Assembly (NCBI GenBank): GCA_018828385.1
Contig: JAHJVE010000008.1
Location: 310,001-374,000, forward strand
Reading direction: 5' to 3'
From: Gammaproteobacteria bacterium
GTDB taxonomy: Bacteria; Pseudomonadota; Gammaproteobacteria; Burkholderiales; Rhodocyclaceae
DNA length: 64,000 nt
Position 1 is the stretch's first letter. Each line of letters opens with the position of its first letter. The translations under genes and the position numbers were made by a program. The notes beneath the pieces were generated by a model that did not search any database, was not told the origin of the DNA, and worked only from the letters and a program-made list of their open reading frames with translations. Shown here one piece after another: positions 22,847-34,100 of the stretch.

Positions 22847-24901
22847 TTAGGCGGCAATCATACCGCTATGACGAAGCAGTGCATCGACGCTCGGCTCCCG
22901 ACCGCGGAAAGCCTTGAACGATTCGATGGCCGGGCGCGAGCCGCCGACCGACAGGATCTCGTCGAGAAAGCGTTTGCCAACCGTGGCATCGAACGGGTTG
23001 CCGGCTTCTTCGAAAGCCGCATAGGCGTCGGCCGACAGCACTTCGGCCCACTTGTAGCTGAAGTAGCCGGCACCGTAGCCGCCGCCGAAAATGTGCGAGA
23101 AGCTGTTCGGGAAACGGTGCCATTCGGGCGGCAGCAGCACGGCGACTTCCTTGCGCACGTCCTTGAGCACGTCCATTACGGTCAACCCGGATTTCGGGTC
23201 AAAATCGGAATGGATCAGCATGTCGAAGAGCGAGAACTCGATCTGGCGCACGGCCATCATGCCGCTCTGGAAATTCTTGGCGGCCAGCATCTTGTCGAAC
23301 AGCTCGCGCGGCAGCGTGGCGCCGGTATCGACGTGGGCCGTCATGCCTTCGACGACTTCCCATTCCCAGCAATAGTTTTCCATGAACTGCGACGGCAGTT
23401 CGACGGCATCCCATTCGACGCCATGGATGCCCGAAACGCCGAGCTCTTCGCCACGCGTCAGCAGGTGGTGCAGGCCGTGGCCGGTTTCGTGGAAGAGCGT
23501 CGTGACGTCGTCGTGCGTGAAGGTGGCGGGCTTGCCGCCATTCGGGCGCGAGAAGTTGCAGTTGAGGTAGGCAATCGGTTTCTGGATGCCGTTGAGCACC
23601 CGGCGCCGCGAGCGGGCTTCGTCCATCCACGCCCCCCCGCGCTTGGTTTCGCGGGCGTAGAGGTCGAGGTAGAACTGGCCGACCAGATCGCCGGCCGGCG
23701 TTTCCAGCCGGTAGAAGCGGACATCCTCGTGCCAGACCGGCGCCGTGTCCGGCTTGACCTTGACGTTGAACAGGCTCTCGATGACCTTGAACAGGCCGCC
23801 GAGCACCTTAGGCTCGGTGAAATACTGCTTTACCTCCTGCTCGGAGAAGGCGTAGCGGGCCTGCAGCAGCTTTTCGGAAACGTAGGCCGCATCCCAGGGC
23901 TGGAAGTCGGTCAGGCCGAGTTCATCCCTGGCGAAAGCGCGCAGTTCGGCGATGTCCTTGGCGGCGAAGGGCTTGGCCTTGGCGGCCAGTTCGCGCAGGA
24001 AAGCGAGCACCTGGGCCGGCGTGTCGGCCATTTTCGGGGCCAGCGACACTTCGGCGAAGTTGTTGAAGCCGAGCATTTTGGCGTCTTCGACGCGCAGTTC
24101 CAGCATGCGCTGGATGATCGGCGTGTTGTCCCATTCCGGCTTGCTCGAACCATCGTGGAATTCGGCAGCGCGCGTCGCGTAGGCGCGGTACATGCGGGCG
24201 CGCAGCTCGCGGTTGTCGGCATACTGCATGACTGGGCCGTAGGACGGGGCCTGCAGGCTGAAACGCCAGCCCTCGACGCCGGCCTTTTCGGCGGCGGTTT
24301 TCGCCGCTTCCTTGGCATCGTCGGGCAGGCCGGCGAGAACGGCTTCGTCGGTGACGACTTCGGAAAAGGCGTTGGTCGCGTCGAGCAGGTTTTCGGCAAA
24401 CTTGGCCGAGAGTTGCGACAGTTCTTCCATGATGGCCTGGAAGCGCGGCTTCTGGTCATCCGGCAATTCGGCGCCGGACAGGCGGAAATCGCGCACTTCG
24501 TTATTGACGACCTTCTTTTGCTCAATGCTCAGCGTGGCGTATTCGGCGCTGTCGCGCAGCGCCTTGTACTTCTCGAAGAGCTTGAGGTTCTGGCCGAGCT
24601 CGGCGTAGAAGCGCGAGACCTCCGGCAGCATCTCGTTGTACGCCTCGCGCCAGGCGGGAATGTCATTGACCGAATGCAAATGGCCGACGATGCCCCAGGC
24701 GCGGCCGAAAGGCTCCAGACCATCGGACAATGCGCCGGCGAAATCCTGCCAGGTGGCCGGGGTGGTGTCGGCGGTCAGGCGTTCGATCAGCTCGCGGCCG
24801 GCGGTCAATAGCGATTCGATGGCCGGTTTGACGTGTTCGGGCTGAACGGTGTCGAAACGGGGCAGGTCGGAGAAGTCGAGGAGGGGGTTGGCGGTCGTCA
24901 T
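22847..24901 (-). CDS. prlC: Oligopeptidase A (M3 family)
   Basis: 684 aa, the usual length. Zinc motif HETGH (near residue 473, in TLFHETGHGLHHLL) with the downstream Glu ligand region GVEWDAVELPSQFMENYCWE is the M3 thimet-peptidase core. The N-terminus NPLLDFSDLPRFDTVQPEHVKPAIE is typical of PrlC. It is a cytoplasmic metallopeptidase that degrades peptides including cleaved signal peptides. It lies 20 nt from the DUF4124 start; the two are co-directional. Confidence 0.95.
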   Translation of the reverse strand: MTTANPLLDFSDLPRFDTVQPEHVKPAIESLLTAGRELIERLTADTTPATWQDFAGALSDGLEPFGRAWGIVGHLHSVNDIPAWREAYNEMLPEVSRFYAELGQNLKLFEKYKALRDSAEYATLSIEQKKVVNNEVRDFRLSGAELPDDQKPRFQAIMEELSQLSAKFAENLLDATNAFSEVVTDEAVLAGLPDDAKEAAKTAAEKAGVEGWRFSLQAPSYGPVMQYADNRELRARMYRAYATRAAEFHDGSSKPEWDNTPIIQRMLELRVEDAKMLGFNNFAEVSLAPKMADTPAQVLAFLRELAAKAKPFAAKDIAELRAFARDELGLTDFQPWDAAYVSEKLLQARYAFSEQEVKQYFTEPKVLGGLFKVIESLFNVKVKPDTAPVWHEDVRFYRLETPAGDLVGQFYLDLYARETKRGGAWMDEARSRRRVLNGIQKPIAYLNCNFSRPNGGKPATFTHDDVTTLFHETGHGLHHLLTRGEELGVSGIHGVEWDAVELPSQFMENYCWEWEVVEGMTAHVDTGATLPRELFDKMLAAKNFQSGMMAVRQIEFSLFDMLIHSDFDPKSGLTVMDVLKDVRKEVAVLLPPEWHRFPNSFSHIFGGGYGAGYFSYKWAEVLSADAYAAFEEAGNPFDATVGKRFLDEILSVGGSRPAIESFKAFRGREPSVDALLRHSGMIAA

Positions 24902-24917
24902 TTTTATATTCCAAACA

Positions 24918-24945
24918 AGAAAAACGGGCGGTCAGGCCGCCCGTT
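24918..24945 (-). terminator. Terminator after the DUF2189 gene
   Basis: AACGGGCGG/CCGCCCGTT stem, followed on the reverse strand by TTTTTCTT. Confidence 0.8.
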
Positions 24946-24964
24946 GAATCTGGGGGCAGAACCC

Positions 24965-25738
24965 CTATTCTACAAGCTCGCGGTAGGCATGCCACGAGGC
25001 ATGGCCGAGAATCGGCATGATCAGGACCAGGCCGAAGAGCAGCGAAGCGAAGCCGAGCAGGGTCAGGCCGACGAGCATGGCTGCCCACAGCAGCAGGGGC
25101 GCAGCATTGCGCACGAAGGCGCGCAGGCTGGTCATCATGGCCGTGGCCACGTCGGCGTCGCGGTCAAGCATGAGCGGCACCGCAACGACGCTCAGCGCAT
25201 AGACGAAGAGCGCCAATACGCCGCCGAGCAGGAACCAGGTGGCGGTGAACGCGAGGTGCTGGCCGTCGAAGAGGATTTCGTTTAGGTAGGCGCTGGCCAT
25301 TGGCGCCGAGGTGGCGTCGATCAGGGCGAAGGCAACGGCGGAAAAACGCTCCCAGAGCAGCGTGATGAGGGCCAGGATCAGACCGAAAAAGGCCAGCGAC
25401 TGGCCATTGCGCTGGAAGCATTTGAGCGAGTCGATGAACAGGATTTTCTCGCCGGCTTCAGTGCGCCGGCTCAACTCGTAAAGCCCGGCCGCAAGCAGCG
25501 GCGCGACGAGGAAGAAGCCGGAGATGGAAACCGAAAGCAGATGCGGACTCTGGAGCAAGGCGAGGATGATCAGGTCGCCGCCCAGCGCAAAGAGCAGACC
25601 ATAGGCCAGCGAAGGCAGCGGGTTGGCCGTGACGTCCTGCCATCCGGCGCGCAGCCAGTGCAAGGGGCGGTCGGCGGCAATGCGCCGGATGTGGGGCAAA
25701 GGCACCCCTTGCGCATGGAAATCGGAAAGCGGGTTCAT
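24965..25738 (-). CDS. DUF2189 integral membrane protein
   Basis: 257 aa; ATG at 25738 has GGAGG upstream. The N-terminal RIAADRPLHWLRAGWQDVTANPLPSLAYGLLFAL is the DUF2189 hallmark, followed by about six hydrophobic segments and the ending LPILGHASWHAYRELV-type motif (MPILGHASWHAYREL). The family is found near cytochrome oxidase genes or alone in proteobacteria; its function is not established. Ends with its own terminator before prlC. Confidence 0.85.
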   Translation of the reverse strand: MNPLSDFHAQGVPLPHIRRIAADRPLHWLRAGWQDVTANPLPSLAYGLLFALGGDLIILALLQSPHLLSVSISGFFLVAPLLAAGLYELSRRTEAGEKILFIDSLKCFQRNGQSLAFFGLILALITLLWERFSAVAFALIDATSAPMASAYLNEILFDGQHLAFTATWFLLGGVLALFVYALSVVAVPLMLDRDADVATAMMTSLRAFVRNAAPLLLWAAMLVGLTLLGFASLLFGLVLIMPILGHASWHAYRELVE

Positions 25739-25890
25739 GGCAGCCTCCTCTGTCAGGGTCACGGGGGTTTGACCGGGGAGGAGGGGGCTGGGTTCAGTCG
25801 AAGGCTGGTCCGGGATCAGCCAGGAGCGGTCAATCGTTATGCGATATGATTGCTGCGTTCAATATCAAGGTTATTTTTAGGATTTCGCAC

Positions 25891-26484
25891 ATGTCGGACG
25901 ACAGAAAAAATTTTCTTAGCCAGTTAATGACCCATTCAGCAAAATACATGGGCATCGTGATAATTGGGCTATGTCTCAGTGCCTGTTCTGAAAGCTGGAA
26001 AGAGGAGGTTCAGTTACAGGATGGTCGGATTCTGGTTGTCGAAAGAGAGCTGATTTCGGAGGGAGGAGGGGACGAATGGGCAAGCAACCGTTCAGGCACA
26101 AAGCCAAAGGAATATGTCATTAGATTCGTAAATCCAGATCAATCGGGAAAGGAAATCGAGTGGCGATCGATAAAAAAATCTCCGCAAACTTGGCCTGAAA
26201 TACCCCTGGTTCTTGACATGGCATCCGGCAAGCCTGTCATCCTTTCGATAGTGGCTATCTCGCCTGGTTGTGAGGTTTATTCAAAATACGTTCATCAGGA
26301 TGGTCGATGGATTGAAGAGCCGCTCCCCGAACAATTTGCTCAGCGCACAACGAACCTTCTTTTTGGAAGCCACAAAGAAATGCCGGCGTTCGTCAGTTTG
26401 AAAGATAAACACATCAGAAATAACTACGTAGGCGTCAGAAATAAGCACTTGCAGGTAGGTCCAAACCACAAGGTTTGTGGTTAA
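25891..26484 (+). CDS. Putative lipoprotein, hypothetical
   Basis: 197 aa. ATG at 25891 has AGGA 8 nt upstream. The hydrophobic stretch YMGIVIIGLCLSAC ends in a lipobox (LSAC), with an unusually long cytoplasmic-side N-terminus of about 20 residues before it. The mature part has WKEEVQLQDGRILVVEREL and a KHLQVGPNHKVCG ending. Base composition is visibly more AT-rich than the flanking genes, suggesting transfer. No partner genes. Function unknown. Confidence 0.65.
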   Translation: MSDDRKNFLSQLMTHSAKYMGIVIIGLCLSACSESWKEEVQLQDGRILVVERELISEGGGDEWASNRSGTKPKEYVIRFVNPDQSGKEIEWRSIKKSPQTWPEIPLVLDMASGKPVILSIVAISPGCEVYSKYVHQDGRWIEEPLPEQFAQRTTNLLFGSHKEMPAFVSLKDKHIRNNYVGVRNKHLQVGPNHKVCG

Positions 26485-26606
26485 TTTAGCAATAAATGTT
26501 GAATTTGCCTTTCTTGGCACCGAACGTCGCCTTCGGGTACAACCCAGCCTCTAAAAATATCCCATCGCCCCGCAGCTTTTCTCTTCCCGGTCCGGAGTCG
26601 CAAAAC

Positions 26607-26635
26607 AAAAACGCCCGCATTGCGCGGGCGTTTTT
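26607..26635. terminator. Bidirectional terminator after purC
   Basis: AAAAACGCCCGC and GCGGGCGTTTTT are perfect arms with a 5-nt loop; it ends purC on the reverse strand and could end the lipoprotein transcript. Confidence 0.9.
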
Positions 26636-26652
26636 CTTGAAGCGACGGTCGT

Positions 26653-27585
26653 TTACAGCGTCTTGCCGGTGAGCTTCTCGTAAGCCTCAATGTACTTGGC
26701 GCTGGTCTTGGCGATGACGTCGGCCGGCAGCTTCGGGCCGGGGGCGACTTTGCCCCAGTCCAGGGTTTCGAGGTAGTCGCGGACGAACTGCTTGTCGTAA
26801 GAGGGCGGGTTCTTGCCCTCTTCGTACTGGTCGGCCGGCCAGAAGCGCGAGGAGTCCGGGGTCAGGGCTTCGTCGATCAGGTGTAGGGTGCCGGCGGCGT
26901 CGATACCGAATTCGAACTTGGTGTCGGCGATGATGATGCCGCGGCCCTTGGCGTAGGCGCAGGCTTCTTCGTAGAGGCGGATGGCGGCGATGCGGGCTTC
27001 GTCGGCCAGTTGGGCGCCGTTCTTGCCGGTGCCGGCCAGCGCTTCTGCCAGGTCGGCGGCGCAGTTGGCCTGGGCGACGGCGAAGGAGACGTTTTCGTCA
27101 TGATCGCCGACGGCCGCCTTGGTGGCTGGCGTGAAGATCGGGGACGGCAGCTTCTGGGCCATTTTGAGGCCGGCCGGCAGGGCGATGCCGCAGATGGCGC
27201 CGGTTTCCTGATAGTCCTTCCAGCCGGAACCGATGACGTAGCCGCGAACGACGGCTTCGATGGGCAGCGGCTTGAGGCGCTTGACGACGACAGCGCGGCC
27301 ACGGACCTGCTCGCGCTCGTTTTCGGCGACGACGGTTTCCGGATCGATGCCGGTCAGCTGGTTCGGAACAATGTGGCCGAGCTTTTCAAACCAGAAATCG
27401 GCGACGGCGGTGAGCACTTCGCCCTTGCGCGGAATCGGGTCCGGCAGGATGACGTCGAAGGCAGAGAGGCGGTCGGTCGTAACGATCAGCAGCTTGTCGG
27501 CGTCGACGGCGTAGATGTCGCGGACCTTGCCCTTGTTGAGCAGGGGCAGGCTGGTGATGGAGGACTGGAAGAGCGGAGTGGTCAC
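26653..27585 (-). CDS. purC: Phosphoribosylaminoimidazole-succinocarboxamide synthase
   Basis: 310 aa. The GTG at 27585 has AGGA 7 nt upstream; the frame is open far beyond it but the upstream sequence is not PurC. Motifs: [14 protein letters not shown] (ATP-binding), [49 protein letters not shown] and [15 protein letters not shown]. It joins aspartate to CAIR in purine synthesis. Its length fits the longer betaproteobacterial form. Confidence 0.95.
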   Translation of the reverse strand: MTTPLFQSSITSLPLLNKGKVRDIYAVDADKLLIVTTDRLSAFDVILPDPIPRKGEVLTAVADFWFEKLGHIVPNQLTGIDPETVVAENEREQVRGRAVVVKRLKPLPIEAVVRGYVIGSGWKDYQETGAICGIALPAGLKMAQKLPSPIFTPATKAAVGDHDENVSFAVAQANCAADLAEALAGTGKNGAQLADEARIAAIRLYEEACAYAKGRGIIIADTKFEFGIDAAGTLHLIDEALTPDSSRFWPADQYEEGKNPPSYDKQFVRDYLETLDWGKVAPGPKLPADVIAKTSAKYIEAYEKLTGKTL

Positions 27586-27623
27586 GGCAGATTTCCTGAA
27601 GGCGAAAAGGGAAGGATTATAAA

Positions 27624-28940
27624 TTAATGCGGTGTTTCGCCGGCTTCGGCAGCGAGTTTCTTGCGCATCTGGCGGGTGCCCCAGAACACCAGCCCGGCGA
27701 TCACCGGAATTGAAATCGCGGTGATCACGTCGGTGTTCAGGTGGTGCAGTTCCTTCGTGCCCTTGGCCAGATACTGCACGAGCTGCGAGCCGTAATAGGT
27801 GAGGACGACGACGGAGAGGCCTTCGACCGTTTCCTGCAGACGAAGTTGCAGGCGTGCCCGCTGGTTCATCTGGCCGAGGATTTCCTGGTTCTGGTGCTCG
27901 AGTTCCATGTCGACGCGGGTGCGCAGCAATTGGCTGGTGCGGGCGACGCGGCCGGAGAGTTCTTCCTGCCGGCGGCTGATCGCTTCGCAGGTGTTCATGG
28001 CCGGCAGCAGGCGGCGCTGCATGAATTCGTAGAACGTGGGCAGGCCGGAAATGCGGCTTTCGCGGAGTTCCTCGATGCGCTGCATGACCAGGCCGTGATA
28101 GGCGCGGGCGGCGCCGAAACGGAAGGTGGTGCGCGAGACGGAGTTTTCGACGTCGGCGGCGAGGCGCGACAGCTTGTCGAGGACGACGCGTTCGTCGGCC
28201 GGCGAACTGGTCTTGCCGATGTTTTCCATGAGTTCGGCCAGTTCCTTTTCGCCGCCATACAGCCAGCGGCCGGTTTCCTTGGCGACGGGCAGGCCGAGCA
28301 GGGCCATCATGCGGTAGGTTTCGATCTCGACCAGGCGCTGCACGGTGCGGCCGGTCTGGCGTTGGGTCATGCTGGCGTTGAGGACGAGAAAGCGGGAGAA
28401 GCCGTTGTCGATCTTGAAGTCGGTGAAAATCCACGCGGCGTCATCGGCCACCCTGGCGGCAACGATGGTCCGGCCGTTTGGCGTCAGGGTGGCGAGTACC
28501 GAGTCGGGCGTGATGTCGCTGGTCGAGCGCAGTTCGACGTGGGTGGCAACCATGAGCTTGCCGGGGATGCCGGTGAACCACTCGGGATGCACGGCGTCGA
28601 AAGCGGTGACGTCCGGGTGCAATTCCTCGCCGCTGGTCAGCGGGCGGAAGAAGGTGTAGCTGGAAAACTCGGTGTGCAGCTCCCAGCGCATGCGGAAGGC
28701 GCCGGTGTCGAGCATGAGGTGGGAATCGGAGCTTTCAATCGAATTGCAGACGTGCCCCTGGCAGAGCTTGGCGAGGTTGTCGCGCGCCTCCTGCGCCTTG
28801 GTCGCAGCGTGCTTGAAGACGAGGTGCGAAATGAGCACGGCGCCTTCCAGCGGCACCGGCGGGCGGGCGTGGAATTCGTTGTTGAGGCGCTGGCGGAGCG
28901 GATGCTCCTCGAGCTTGGAAAGGGTCAGGCGTGGGTGCAT
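27624..28940 (-). CDS. DUF3422 family membrane-anchored protein
   Basis: 438 aa from ATG 28940 ([28 protein letters not shown]). That N-terminal motif, SYTFFRPL near 105 and the C-terminal pair of hydrophobic segments ([18 protein letters not shown] and [19 protein letters not shown]) after long coiled stretches (300-370) identify the DUF3422 family of proteobacteria. The end with two membrane segments resembles CorA-like or bestrophin-like topology, but no function is established. An ATG at 28973 is possible without an RBS. Confidence 0.85.
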   Translation of the reverse strand: MHPRLTLSKLEEHPLRQRLNNEFHARPPVPLEGAVLISHLVFKHAATKAQEARDNLAKLCQGHVCNSIESSDSHLMLDTGAFRMRWELHTEFSSYTFFRPLTSGEELHPDVTAFDAVHPEWFTGIPGKLMVATHVELRSTSDITPDSVLATLTPNGRTIVAARVADDAAWIFTDFKIDNGFSRFLVLNASMTQRQTGRTVQRLVEIETYRMMALLGLPVAKETGRWLYGGEKELAELMENIGKTSSPADERVVLDKLSRLAADVENSVSRTTFRFGAARAYHGLVMQRIEELRESRISGLPTFYEFMQRRLLPAMNTCEAISRRQEELSGRVARTSQLLRTRVDMELEHQNQEILGQMNQRARLQLRLQETVEGLSVVVLTYYGSQLVQYLAKGTKELHHLNTDVITAISIPVIAGLVFWGTRQMRKKLAAEAGETPH

Positions 28941-29015
28941 GATCGATGTCGATTCGTCATTGTTGCGGCGCAAAAGATTGTAGCCCAGGCGTCGGGCAAT
29001 GCCCGAAAAAGCCGC

Positions 29016-29552
29016 TCAGAAGTCCAGCGATTTGATCAGGGCGAAGAGCCGCTCATAGAAGCCCGGCGTCGTCACCGTTTCTTCGCCGACCTTGACCAGC
29101 GTGTCCTTGTCGATCGACCACGGCAGCGAAACCGAGCCGAGCGCGGCGACGCTGACCCCGGCACTGCTGCCGTTCGATTTCATTTCATACTGGGTTTCCA
29201 GTGCGTTGGCGTAAATGACGGCGCCGAGCGAACTGGGCAGGCAGACAAGGGTGATCGTCAGGCGCGTGACCTCGTCCTGCCGGGGGCGAAAAAATTTCTC
29301 GGCGCGTATGCTCAGCGGCTTGCTGTCATCGAGCAGGTAGCCCTGGCTGAGCAAGGCCCGCTTGCCGATTTCGCAGGCCGCCTCCTGGTCGCGGTTGCTG
29401 TAGTACTGGAAAGGCGTCTCGCTGGCAAAGCTTTCCGATTGATACGGACGCGGCCCTTTGGTGGTGACGCAAGCGCTCAGTACGAGGCAGCCGAGTACGG
29501 CGAGCGTGGCGGAGCGGCAAACGGCGAGCGGGGATTTCAGGGCGGCAGTCAT
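29016..29552 (-). CDS. DUF2242 lipoprotein
   Basis: 178 aa. LAVLGCLVLSACVTT is a lipoprotein signal with lipobox LSAC; the mature part has FQYYSNRDQEAACEIGKRALLSQGYLLDD and FFRPRQDEVTRLTITLVC, characteristic of DUF2242 (betaproteobacteria). Likely anchored in the outer or inner membrane, function unknown. The upstream region contains a copy of the dispersed repeat. Confidence 0.8.
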   Translation of the reverse strand: MTAALKSPLAVCRSATLAVLGCLVLSACVTTKGPRPYQSESFASETPFQYYSNRDQEAACEIGKRALLSQGYLLDDSKPLSIRAEKFFRPRQDEVTRLTITLVCLPSSLGAVIYANALETQYEMKSNGSSAGVSVAALGSVSLPWSIDKDTLVKVGEETVTTPGFYERLFALIKSLDF

Positions 29553-29630
29553 CGCTGCGTATTCTAAGGAATTTGTGTGTCGGCCGCATTGCCGGTGACG
29601 GTCAGGCCTCAGCCGGGCCGCGCCGGCGAT

Positions 29631-29673
29631 TGCTACGGTCAACCGGAAAAAATGGCTAAAAATGAAATCGGCC
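29631..29673. repeat. Dispersed repeat, copy A
   Basis: GCTACGGTCAACCGGAAAA followed by AATGGCTAAAAATGAAATCGG. Near-identical copies lie at 53452-53495, 56201-56243 and 60590-60631, with partial copies at 36565-36592 and 39161-39220. Confidence 0.8.
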
Positions 29674-29810
29674 CAGGTGCCGGCAACGTCGTCGCGCCGC
29701 CGATTTTCTTCCGAACTTTGTGGCGATTTGCAGTCTAAGGTACGCCGAGAGCATTTCATTCCCCGGTCCTGTTTGCGCTGCACTCCTTCGACTTTTCACG
29801 GAGACCCACC

Positions 29811-30068
29811 ATGCCGAAATGGATCAACCTGCTGTTTCTCTCCTTCTTTACCGCCGTTGCCGGCGAAGCCTTTTTCTTCACCTTCATCGACCCGAAACTG
29901 CTCTACCTTTTCGGCGAGCCGGTGTACTGGAGCCCGATGGTCGTCTACTCGCTCGGCTTCTTCATGTTCTGGGCGCTGACCGGCCTGACCGCAGCACTGG
30001 TGGCGTTGATGCTGAAACCGGGCGATGAGGTGAACCGGGAAGGGGCGCAGCGGACCCATGCGGCCTGA
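29811..30068 (+). CDS. Small two-helix membrane protein
   Basis: 85 aa with GGAG before the ATG. Two hydrophobic segments (about 5-25 and 42-66) flank LFGEPVYWSPMVVYS; C-terminus basic and hydrophilic. No recognised function; similar small proteins occur in Rhodocyclales and Burkholderiales. Confidence 0.65.
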   Translation: MPKWINLLFLSFFTAVAGEAFFFTFIDPKLLYLFGEPVYWSPMVVYSLGFFMFWALTGLTAALVALMLKPGDEVNREGAQRTHAA

Positions 30069-30109
30069 GGTGGCCAGCGTCAGTCGGTGACTGACGCAGC
30101 CGGCTGCCC

Positions 30110-31150
<1,041 letters not shown>

Positions 31151-31151
31151 C

Positions 31152-34100
31152 TCAACTGCCTTGCCCCGGTAACGACAACAATTCACGCAGACTCGCCAGC
31201 CGGCTTTCCGCCAGTGGGTAGTCATAGCGGTCGATGGCCTGGCTGACGCCATCCCAGGCCTTACGATGAGCCGAGCTGGCAAAGGATGGCGAAATTTTTT
31301 CGGCCAGGTCGTCAGCCTCCGTGTCATGCTGTTTCAGCATTTCAGCCAGCCTGGTCAGCCAGGCACAAAGGTTTTCCGCATCGTCGGCCGAAGCTTCCGA
31401 TAAAGCATTGCCGGCGTCAATCTGGCTATCCAGTTCGGCCAGCCCGCTCGTCACCTGCGTCAATAGCGCCAGAAGCATAGGGAGTTGCGCATCGCATTTT
31501 TCCGCGTCGCCGGCCGCTGCTGCCCGTTCCAGGACCTCGGCCGATTCACCCAGATCGGTGGCGCCGATGGTGTGCGCAACGCCCTTGATCGAGTGCGCCA
31601 GGCGCGAGGCCGTCAGCCAGTCGCCAGCCGCTTGCGCGGCCCGGAACTGCCCTGCGAAACTCAGCCCCTGGGTGTCGCGGAACTGTTTCAGTATGCGCAA
31701 CAGCAAGGGCAGTCGGCCGCCGACATGGGCCAGCCCGATCGCCACGTTGATCCCGGGAAATGCCGGCAGGGCGTTTTCTGCCGACGGCGCGTGGCGGCGC
31801 TTTGCTTGATTTGTCGTGGTGGCCGGAATGTCCGGAAAACACTGGGCAATCCGTTCGTACAGGACATCCATGCGCACCGGTTTGGGTACATGCGAATTCA
31901 TGCCCGCAGCCCGGCAGGCCTCCTTGTCTTCAACCATCGCATTGGCAGTCAGGGCAATCACCGGGATATTCTCCCAGGCCGGGTTTTCACGAAGTTTCCG
32001 GGTCGCCGTATAGCCATCCATTACCGGCATCTGGCAGTCCATCAGGATCAGGTCCGGCACCTGGCGCGAAACCGCGTCCAGCGCCTCCGCGCCATTCGAG
32101 GCCAGGCGCAAAGTGATCCCGACATCGGCCAGCAAGGCGCAGATGACCTCCTGATTCACCTCGATGTCCTCGACCAGCAAAATGTCCAGGTTGCGGAATC
32201 TCGACCATTGCCGATCCGCTGCCTTGCGGCGGTCGGGTTTGGGCGCCTCCTGGGCGGTTACCCCCAGGCAACGCGCCAGTTCAACATAGACGTGGCGCGC
32301 GCTGACCGGTTTGGCAAGCAGGCTGTCGATCTCATGACTGATCTCGTGCAATTCTTCCTGATGGCTGTAGGCGGTCACCAGGATCATTGGCGGTGGCGCC
32401 GAATTACGCAATGAGAGCGCATCACGCAAGCGGCGTATGGTCTCTATCCCGTCCACGCCGGGCATCCGCCAGTCGACCAGGCAGGCCAGGTAGCGGGGGC
32501 TATCGTCGGCAGCCAGGGCGAGGGCAGCTTCAGCGGAATCGGCCATGCGTACCTTGAGGCCCAGTCTTCCGATGATCTGCTCGAGAAGTCGCCGCGCTAT
32601 CGGGCTGTCGTCGACCACCATCACCGGCCGCTCGGCATTTTCGGCCAGACTTTCTGCCAGGGCGGCGACCCCGGAGCGCCGGTCCAGCCCGAGGTTGGCA
32701 AATCTGGCGGTGAAATGGAAAGTGCTGCCTTCGCCGGGGGCGCTGACCACCCATATTCGGCCCCCCATCCTTTCGACAAGGTGCCGCGAAATGGCCAGGC
32801 CCAGCCCGGTGCCGCCGTAGCGTCGCGTGGTCGAGATGTCGGCCTGGGTGAACGGCTGGAACAGCTTGTTAACTTGTTCCGGCGACATGCCTATGCCTTC
32901 GTCGCGAACGGCAAAGTGCAGTTCTGCCCGGTTTTCGTCCGGGAAGGTCGTTTCAACCGATACGACGACGTTGCCGCCGGCAGAAAACTTCAATGCATTG
33001 GTGACCAGATTGGTGAGCACCTGCCCCAGTCGCAACGCATCGCCTCCCAGCAGGTGCGAGTCATTGTCGATGTCGTAACTCAGTTCAATGCCCTGGTTCT
33101 CGGCGCGCAGTGCGGTGACGGCGGAAAGCTGGTCGAAAACGGTTTCCAGGACAAACGGAACGTTTTCCATCTGCAGCATGCCGGCCTCGATCTTCGAGAA
33201 GTCGAGAATGTCGTCGATGATGTGGAGCAGGGCATCCGAGGCCGTCTTGATCTTGGCCAGATAGTTCCGCTGACGTCCATTCAAGGCAGTTTCGAAGCAC
33301 AGGTCGGCCATCCCGATAATGGCGTTCATGGGCGTCCGGATCTCGTGGCTCATGTTGGCGAGGAAGGAGCTCTTGGCCTGCGTGGCGGCCTCCGCATCAT
33401 CGGCACGGCGCGCCAGTTCGGCTTCCATCTGGCGCTGGGGCTTGATGTCCCGCGAGAATCCGACGGTACCGATGACGGTCATGTCGGCATCGAGAATCGG
33501 TGCCCTGAAGGTCTCGAAGCAGGTGTCGGGATCGTTCTGGAGGGCGCCTTCGGTCGTCTTCTGGCCACGACTTTCGATCACTTTCAGATCTTCCGCGCGA
33601 TAGCGCTCGGCAGCCGCCCTCGGCCACACGTCAAAATCGGATTTGCCCAGCAACTGCTCTTTGCTCAGGCCGGTCGCCTGGGCGTAGGCCTCGTTGACCG
33701 CCATGAAATTTCCCTCGGCATCCTTGAGCCAGGCCATGTGCGGAATGGTGTCGATCATCGCCTGCAAGGATTGCGTCTGGTAGCGCACTTCCCGGGTTTG
33801 GGCCTCGACCAGCTGCTCGAGGTGCTGGCGGTGGAGTTGCAACTCCTCGGCATTGCGTTTGAATTCGGTAATGTCCTGTTGCACCGCGACGTAATGGGTG
33901 ATCGAGCCATCGATCTGGCGAATCGGGGCAATGATCGAAAATTCGATGTATTCGCTACCGTCCTTGCGCCGGTTGAGGAGTTCTCCCCGCCAGATGGCGC
34001 CGCGCTTGAGTGTTCCCCACAGATTGGCATAAACCTCGGGGGCGGTTTTGCCGGAACCCAGCAAACTCGGTTTTTGCCCCAGCGCTTCGTCGCGGCTGTA

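Noticed and set aside
22703-24811. A 702-codon forward frame opposite prlC
   Set aside because: It is the antisense shadow of a GC-rich, clearly recognised gene (HETGH peptidase) and has no RBS or domain.
27586-28434. Long upstream extension of the purC frame
   Set aside because: The sequence is Arg/Pro-rich shadow of the DUF3422 gene; the GTG at 27585 has an RBS and begins the family alignment.
29016-29783. Longer N-terminus for the DUF2242 lipoprotein
   Set aside because: It would run through the dispersed repeat and bury the signal peptide 77 residues inside.
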